Assembly (NCBI GenBank): GCA_027600665.1
Contig: JADGJL010000717.1
Span: forward strand, 1-15,036
Origin: Irineochytrium annulatum
Taxonomy: Eukaryota > Chytridiomycota > Chytridiomycetes > Chytridiales > Chytridiaceae
Length of the DNA stretch: 15,036 nt
Direction of reading: 5' to 3'
The stretch's first letter is position 1; every line of letters begins with the position of its first letter. The position numbers and the translations under genes were made by a program. Under the pieces are notes generated by a model, which made no database searches, was not told the origin of the DNA, and saw only the letters and a list, made by a program, of their open reading frames with translations. Positions 10,193 through 15,036 of the stretch are shown piece by piece.

Positions 10193-11061
10193 TCATCGGA
10201 ATTCGTAGGCCGCGCTGCCTCGGGACGTCGACGGAACGTGTTTTAGCGAGAGGTGTTGGAAGCGCTCCGAGTTTTGGTGAAAGTAGTATCCCGTGATGGT
10301 GTTTGTAGACTTCTCGTACGCAACTGCAGAGATGAATCATAAGCATATGCAATGCGTGAAGTTGAAAAGAACACAGTAACAACATACTGTAGTAAAAGCC
10401 TGCAAAGGATGCGCCGGAGATCGACTTAATGTTATGGTCCGGAACCAGGAAATGTTCCTAAATGGAAATCATAATTAGCATTTGAGCCTTCCTGTTAAAT
10501 GACAGCCCAAACCTTCCATCTCATAAAAATGATATCGTTGTTTTCAAAGTCGTAGGCGAAACCATCGTCATTAAAACACTTCTCAAACTTCTTAAAGGCC
10601 GGAAACTTAGACTGACAAGTTACACGACGTTAGTTACGGCCATTCATATCAAGTCGAAACAATATGAACTGCTTACCCAATGTTCCTTGTCGATCGCCTC
10701 GTTCACCTCCCACTTCCTCGTCAAGAATGGGTATTTAGGGCCAATAATTTCAGCCTCAAAAAACGTGCAGAGGTCTGGCCAGTCCTGCAACCTCGAAATT
10801 AATAACAACAAAAGCGAACGAAGCCGCCGGTACACACCTCCGTCAACCCCTTGATGTTCAAATACCCGCACAAGAACGACGACCGCAGATCTACATGCTG
10901 GCGGGCCAGAAAAAGGGGTTAACTTTCCGAAACAATCGTGTAAAGCAAAAAAAACAAACTTCACTCACCTGAAGTTCAACGGTGACCTCGTAGGAGGAGC
11001 CCCGAGACTTTTGCTCCCCGGCGAACTTGCTCCCGCAGAAGAGACTGGCCAAAAAAAACAT
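10193..11061 (-). CDS. GID4: GID4/VID24 Pro/N-degron receptor (5' end unresolved)
   Basis: This is the substrate receptor of the GID/CTLH E3 ubiquitin ligase, which in yeast marks gluconeogenic enzymes with N-terminal Pro for degradation. Exons are 11044 (or 11061)-10969, 10897-10838, 10784-10677, 10611-10513, 10457-10388 and 10323-10193. The beta-barrel domain is complete: SLFCGSKFAGEQKSRGSSYE, HVDLRSSFLCGYLNIKGLTE, FFEAEIIGPKYPFLTRKW, FMRWK joined to EHFLVPDHNIKSISGASF, GYYFHQNSERFQHLSLKHVP, and a final AYEFR. Residues matching human E237, G251, S253, Y258 and Y273 of the Pro-binding pocket are kept. An ATG at 11061 would give 186 residues. However, the T-tract plus GGCCAG at 11056-11045, with an upstream CTGAT, looks like a 3' splice site, so a further N-terminal exon is likely. 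Fungal GID4 proteins usually have such an N-terminal stretch. Confidence 0.92.
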
Positions 11062-11880
11062 AAATCATCAGCATATGCAAGCTCATTCGGAGCTCTTTCA
11101 TAACAAGCAACCTCCACCCGCCGTCAATCCTTGATCAATCCCTCGACCGCTCCCAAGAGCCCATCGCCGCCGCAAGCTCGCCAAAAAACCGGACACCGGC
11201 AGCCGCGCCTGTGACATCCTCCGCCCGCTCCAACCTCCGCCGGCCGTCAAACGACAAACATCTCCACCACGACCTCCACGAAAGTCCTCCCGGTGCCCGT
11301 GATGTCCCATTCTCTCCTCCATTGCTGCGCTGCCACCCACCTTGCGCATTCGCTCTTGGGAATGGGCTTCGGCCGGGTTGCCTTGTGATGGCTCAAGTGC
11401 CTTCCCCCGGAGGGCCCGCCAGGCGTGGCCACGGGCATCGACTGAAGCGCGGCCGGGAAAGGGTGCGGCGCAGCGCACGAGCGGGGCGTGGGGGCTCCGG
11501 GTGTCGTCGGGGTCGAGGGCTCCGGACAGGGAGGGGCTGGACTTGGCGATCTGAATGAAGGTCACAAATTCAGTGGGCTGGGAAATGGGTTCAGCAGTAT
11601 TATTGTGAAATATTTCTTACAAAGGGATTAAAGCATATTGATGGAATGCGAAATACTGCCCTAACAACTTCAAAAATATCTTTCGTCTTGATGGCCTTCG
11701 CTGCGTTTCGCTGGCTTCGGCATCAGGTCTGACGTGCACCATCAACGCCATGCAGGACCCAATTTCCACTTATACTGGTGTGCGGCCCCCGGTTGCACTT
11801 CATTGAAAAACCTGCACTTCCGCCCCCTGGGTGCCTTTCCCAGCCGATACCATCGACCTTGAGGGAGATTAGGGTTCCAA
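11062..11880. other. upstream region of GID4; candidate missing 5' exon
   Basis: No gene is firmly supported. A GC-rich minus-strand frame (11565-11098, 155 codons) begins with ATG, lies just upstream of GID4 and could hold its missing N-terminal exon. However, no donor in it has the right phase and a strong consensus, and the sequence is low in recognisable motifs. A second minus frame (11438-11247) reads SECARWVAAQQWRREWDITG, which looks protein-like but which I cannot assign. From 11570 to 11880 I see nothing. Confidence 0.35.
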
Positions 11881-11881
11881 G

Positions 11882-12660
11882 CTAGTCCGACCCATCACCG
11901 TCATCTCCTCCCGATCCATCACCACTGCCGCTACAAGCCCCTTCCCGCCCCTTATGAGGACCGACGTCAATGACGGTAGGTCCCACTCGGTCGCGGGGCA
12001 CCTTCCGCCGAGGCGATTGGCCCCAGGGCGCCCGCATGTACTCGTGGAGGAACTCGAGAAGGAACCTCATCCGGTCCGCAATTCGTGCTTTAGGTGGGCC
12101 GCCAGCCCGCGCTCGATATCGGGCATCGCGTCCGCCTCGCTCCGCCGGAAGGGGTTGTTCCTCTAACCACACGACCCGGCCTGATGCGACAGTGTAAATT
12201 AAAGAATACGAATGCGGCCGTCACCTCCGGGCGAGCCTTATCCCGTCCACCCTAGCGCAACGAGGAAAATGAAGTCCCCTACCTCGCACTACACACGCCC
12301 GTCTGGCTGGAGCTCGAGCGCCGGCGGCCGTGTGGCGGACCGACAAAGCCTCTCGAAGTCCTCTCAAACGAAACAGGACCGCTTGCATACCCTTGCCCGT
12401 CTTCAGCAGATCCAGGATGGCCGAGAGAATGGGTTGCGACCCCGCGCCGTTGGTTGAGTGAGGGTCACATTGTTGAGCCTGGGAGGCCAAGGGAGGAGCT
12501 CGTGCGGCGGCAAGGGAGGTGCCTGCATCGCGCCAGGCCCCATGCGCGTCAGCTTTAAGGAGGTTAATCCATCCAGTGATCCGCTTGACCACTGTCCACT
12601 TCAAGGACATCGGCGACGAGTTGATGACCTGTCGTGGCAGATCCAAAACGCGTTATCCGC
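11882..12660 (-). pseudogene. second decayed LRR-like region
   Basis: Minus-strand frames again show leucine-rich, protein-like pieces in changing frames. An open stretch at 12600-12403 reads LDGLTSLKLTRMGPGAM and then PPRLNNVTLTQPTARG; a different frame continues ILDLLKTGKGMQAVLF (about 12370-12420). Another reads ERLCRSATRPPALELQPDG (about 12300-12360), and MRFLLEFLHEYMRAP follows at about 12035-12080. LTSLKLTR and LNNVTL match the beta-strand pattern of leucine-rich repeats. There is no single frame, no convincing start and no ordered set of splice sites. I infer a relic of an F-box/LRR-type gene, possibly from the same family as the fragments at the left end. Chance open frames in GC-rich DNA are the alternative. 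Confidence 0.3.
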
Positions 12661-13032
12661 CGACCGCCAGGACCTGAGGATCGAGGCAGCGGCAGCGTTA
12701 GGGAAGGCAGGCTTTGGCCAGTTTTTGTATCTGTCAAGTTTAGCCAAGGACAGACGCATCGTTGCTAATCCGAGCCGATTGGCGCGAGTTCAGACCTTCT
12801 GGTCCATCACCTACCACTCACGGCATTCAAGGTGTCAGATATGTGTATAATATTCTACATTGAGAAATCCGCTGTCAGGGACAGACGGATGATATATAGC
12901 AGCCGACATAGGATAAGCCCGTTCCACCTCAAGAGAGGATCATCAAAACAGGCACAAACCAAACCCACCATCTAACACAGAGACCCTGTCTCCCTATCCG
13001 TGCTCACTGACGTTGCCTTACTATACCTGCCC
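12661..13032. other. spacer and 3' flank of HMG-box gene
   Basis: A plus-strand frame ends at 12850 but has no family resemblance and overlaps the decayed region on the other strand. The rest is AT-richer and probably includes the 3' UTR of the HMG-box gene. No clear AATAAA on the minus strand and no RNA gene were seen. Confidence 0.4.
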
Positions 13033-14367
13033 CTATCCCTGCGCCATCTGCTTCTTCAGCTTCTTCTTCTTCGTCCCGTCCTCCTCCTGCTTTCCCTTTA
13101 AGCTCTTGGATGGGCTCGTCGGCGTCGCGAGCGCATTCTCCTTGTCGGCCGTCTTGCTCTTCTTCGACGGCTTGCTCTGCTGCGACGACGAATCCGCGTT
13201 CGCCGCGTCCGGGTTAGCACGCTTGGCCGGCTTCTCCTTCTTCGCAGCGGAGACGGCGGGCGCGTGAGGGGCCTCGGAGACGGGGACGGCCTTCTTGGCC
13301 TTTTTGAGGGCCTTTGCGGGCTTGTCCTCCGACGCCGTGGCCGCGGGAGTTTTCTTGACGGATTGGGCGGAGGAGGGGACGGCGGTCTGGGGGAAAAGAG
13401 GTCATTAGGTGGTCAGTAAGAGCAAAGCGACAAAAGGCGAGCCTCCAATCCTAGCACCCCGCCGGGTCAATGCCCGCGCTCAAAAAAAGCAAAAAAGCAA
13501 ACACCCACATACCTTCTTCTCCTTCACGGCCGACTTGGGCACCTGCCCCTCCGGATGCAACTCCGCGTTCTTCTTCTTCGCGACCTCCTCATACTCCCTC
13601 TTCTTCTCCCCGTCGATCGTCTTCCAAGCCTCCGCCGCGTTCTTAAACAGCTTCCCTTTCTCCCCTCCGCCCTCCGCGGCGGGCGTCACCGTGCCCGAGT
13701 TCTTGTGCTTCTGCACGTAATCCGCCATGAAAAGGTTGTATGCCGACGGGGCGCGCTTCGGGGCGTCGGGGTCTTTCTTAATGTGGCCCGCGCCACCGCG
13801 GGATTTGCGCTCCTTGTAAGGAACCTTGATCTTCAGCTTGAGCGCCGACGGACGGGTGTGGCCGCGTTTCGCAAGGACCTTGTTTGCGATGTTGATCCCG
13901 CGGGTGATGCTGTCGAGGCTGGCTGTGATCTGTGTTAAGCAGAAATATACTCAGACGTGAGTAGGCGCAAAGAGTTGAGATGAGTGGGGAAACCGCGCGG
14001 AAAGAATGATCAAAGCCAACACGCACAAATAATCCTAGCGGTTAACGTGGTAGCAAGAAACGAAGGAAAGTCACAAACAAAGTTTCCATCATACCCACAA
14101 GCAGCAACAGTGCAAGAAAAATAAAGACAAAGACTTCCATAACAAAAGTGAATAAAGAAGTCCCTCCTTCTGTGCGTCCAAGCTCACCTGCGCAATGTTA
14201 ATCGGCACCGTTACGGTGCCCTCCGTCTCCAATCGCTTCGGCACCACGCTCGCCAACTCCATTCCTTGGACGATCCCCATTATCAGTCCAGAGAACGGCG
14301 TCGCCGCCGGTCGCTTCGTCACGCCGCTTCCGCCCTTCATCGAGACCTTCAATTTCTTCGTCGACAT
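13033..14367 (-). CDS. HMG-box DNA-binding protein
   Basis: A nuclear protein with one HMG box, a fold that bends DNA by minor-groove binding. Three exons, 14367-14188, 13929-13513 and 13386-13033, give 951 nt, or 316 residues; all junctions are phase 0. The box spans about residues 113-185: DPDAPKRAPSAYNLFMADYV, then LFKNAAEAWKTIDGEKKREY and EEVAKKKN. A Gly/Thr-rich insert (SGTVTPAAEGGGEKG) lies between its first and second helices. The N-terminal 110 residues include GLIMGIVQGMELASVVPKRL and a basic patch (KERKSRGGAGHIKK). The C-terminal third is Lys/Ala/Ser/Pro-rich and disordered-looking, ending KKKKLKKQMAQG, with probable nuclear localisation signals. It is longer than Nhp6-type proteins (about 100 residues), so it is not a simple Nhp6 orthologue. 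The introns (258 and 126 nt) are the longest in the window. The gene is divergent from SmE. Confidence 0.88.
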
Positions 14368-14525
14368 GAGTCGACGGGATTCGGACAGTGAGAGATTGTC
14401 AACTTCACTTCACTTCGCGCGCGATCTCGCAAAAGCTTGCGCGACTGCGACCACGCTTTGCAGCCAACCCCGAGCCCGAACGATTCCCCGATTTCACCGG
14501 CCGCAGGAGCGAGTAGTGGAGCAAG
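14368..14525. promoter_or_regulatory. divergent promoter between HMG-box gene and SmE
   Basis: Only 158 bp separate the two start codons, so promoter and 5' UTR sequence must be shared or overlapping. The stretch is moderately GC-rich, has the short repeat TTCACTTCACTTC at 14403-14415, and has no clear TATA box. Confidence 0.5.
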
Positions 14526-15011
14526 ATGGCGACCAAGGTGGGCCGTGATTTCGATAGATTTAGGCGGGACCGGGCTTCTTTGGGCCTCGGACTCCGGTGC
14601 TAATTGGTGGTTTCACGACAGGTGACCAAGATCATGGTGCAACCCATCAACCTGATCTTCCGTTTCTTGCAACAAGTAATGCGCGATTTCCGTTTCTCGA
14701 CTTTAAAATGTTCTGACACATTTTTCTTCGCTCTGCCAGCGGTCCAAGGTGCAAATATGGCTGTTTGAGCAGACGGACATTAGGATTGAGGGGAAGATTA
14801 TCGTGAGTTACAGTTCTGTTCAGTGAATACTCAGTGTTGTTTCCTTGTTGTTTTATTTATTAACCTTGGCTCTTCGTTACAGGGCTTTGACGAGTTTATG
14901 AGCCTCGTGTTAGACGAGGCGGTCGAGATTACGGTCAAGACGGGGGAGCGGAAGGAGCTGGGGAGGATTCTATTGAAGGGGGATAATATCACGCTGTTGA
15001 GAGGTGATTAA
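14526..15011 (+). CDS. SME1: spliceosomal core protein SmE
   Basis: SmE is one of seven Sm proteins that form the ring around the Sm site of U1, U2, U4 and U5 snRNA. Four exons fit: 14526-14537, 14622-14675, 14740-14802 and 14883-15011. They give 258 nt, or 85 residues; human SmE has 92. The first exon encodes only MATK; the start has A at -3 and G at +4. Then follow [54 protein letters not shown] and [13 protein letters not shown]. These contain the Sm1 (GFDEFM.LVLDEA) and Sm2 (LLKGDNI) motifs, so the fold is complete. The stop follows directly after LLRGD. A GTGATT at 15003 could also act as a splice donor and extend the C-terminus beyond the window. Confidence 0.95.
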
Positions 15012-15036
15012 AAAGATATCCTTTGCCGCTGAGGAC

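Noticed and set aside
10017..10385. Minus-strand open frame of 122 codons over the GID4 3' end
   Set aside because: It overlaps the last GID4 exon in another frame; the GID4 frame is unmistakable there.
12458..12850. Plus-strand open frame of 130 codons
   Set aside because: It overlaps the leucine-rich fragments of the other strand, has no family resemblance and no splice context; probably a chance frame in GC-rich sequence.
13930..14187. Possible C/D box snoRNA in the 258-nt intron of the HMG-box gene
   Set aside because: An ATGATGG (imperfect C box) and a CTGA (D box) occur on the minus strand, but they are about 135 nt apart and lack a flanking terminal stem.

Overview
The window is nuclear DNA of a filamentous fungus, most likely a basidiomycete. 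The genes are dense and broken by many short GT-AG introns, mostly 41-90 nt, often with CTGAC/CTGAT-like branch sites. The proteins are clearly eukaryotic, and the noncoding flanks carry decayed leucine-rich fragments of the kind common in mushroom F-box families. I see no bacterial operon, CRISPR array, rRNA, tRNA or transposase. All exon models were built by hand from reading frames and splice signals. In four of the five genes the exon lengths add up to whole codon numbers from start to stop; the 5' end of GID4 is unresolved.

Layout: (1) 1-1458 holds decayed LRR/F-box-like fragments and the 3' flank of the next gene. (2) 1459-5529 (-) is an 11-exon Munc13/UNC13-family gene with a MUN-like region, a C2 domain and an MHD2-like C-terminus. 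(3) 5530-5789 is a 260-bp gap between two divergent genes. (4) 5790-9372 (+) is a 10-exon Sec1/Munc18 gene with a tail of about 330 residues rich in Pro and Gln. (5) 9373-10192 is the shared 3' flank of two converging genes. (6) 10193-about 11061 (-) is GID4/VID24, the Pro/N-degron receptor of the GID/CTLH ubiquitin ligase, with an unresolved 5' end. (7) 11062-13032 is mostly noncoding, with a second decayed LRR-like region. (8) 13033-14367 (-) is a three-exon HMG-box protein. (9) 14526-15011 (+) is the spliceosomal core protein SmE, divergent from the HMG gene across 158 bp.

The most interesting feature is the head-to-head pair of a Munc13-like gene and Sec1. In animals Munc13 and Munc18 act in succession on syntaxin to template SNARE assembly. 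Here one short intergenic segment must carry both promoters, which suggests, but does not prove, coordinated expression of two exocytosis factors. The repeat-bearing Sec1 tail is the second point of interest. I found no wholly new system that the sequence alone would support.
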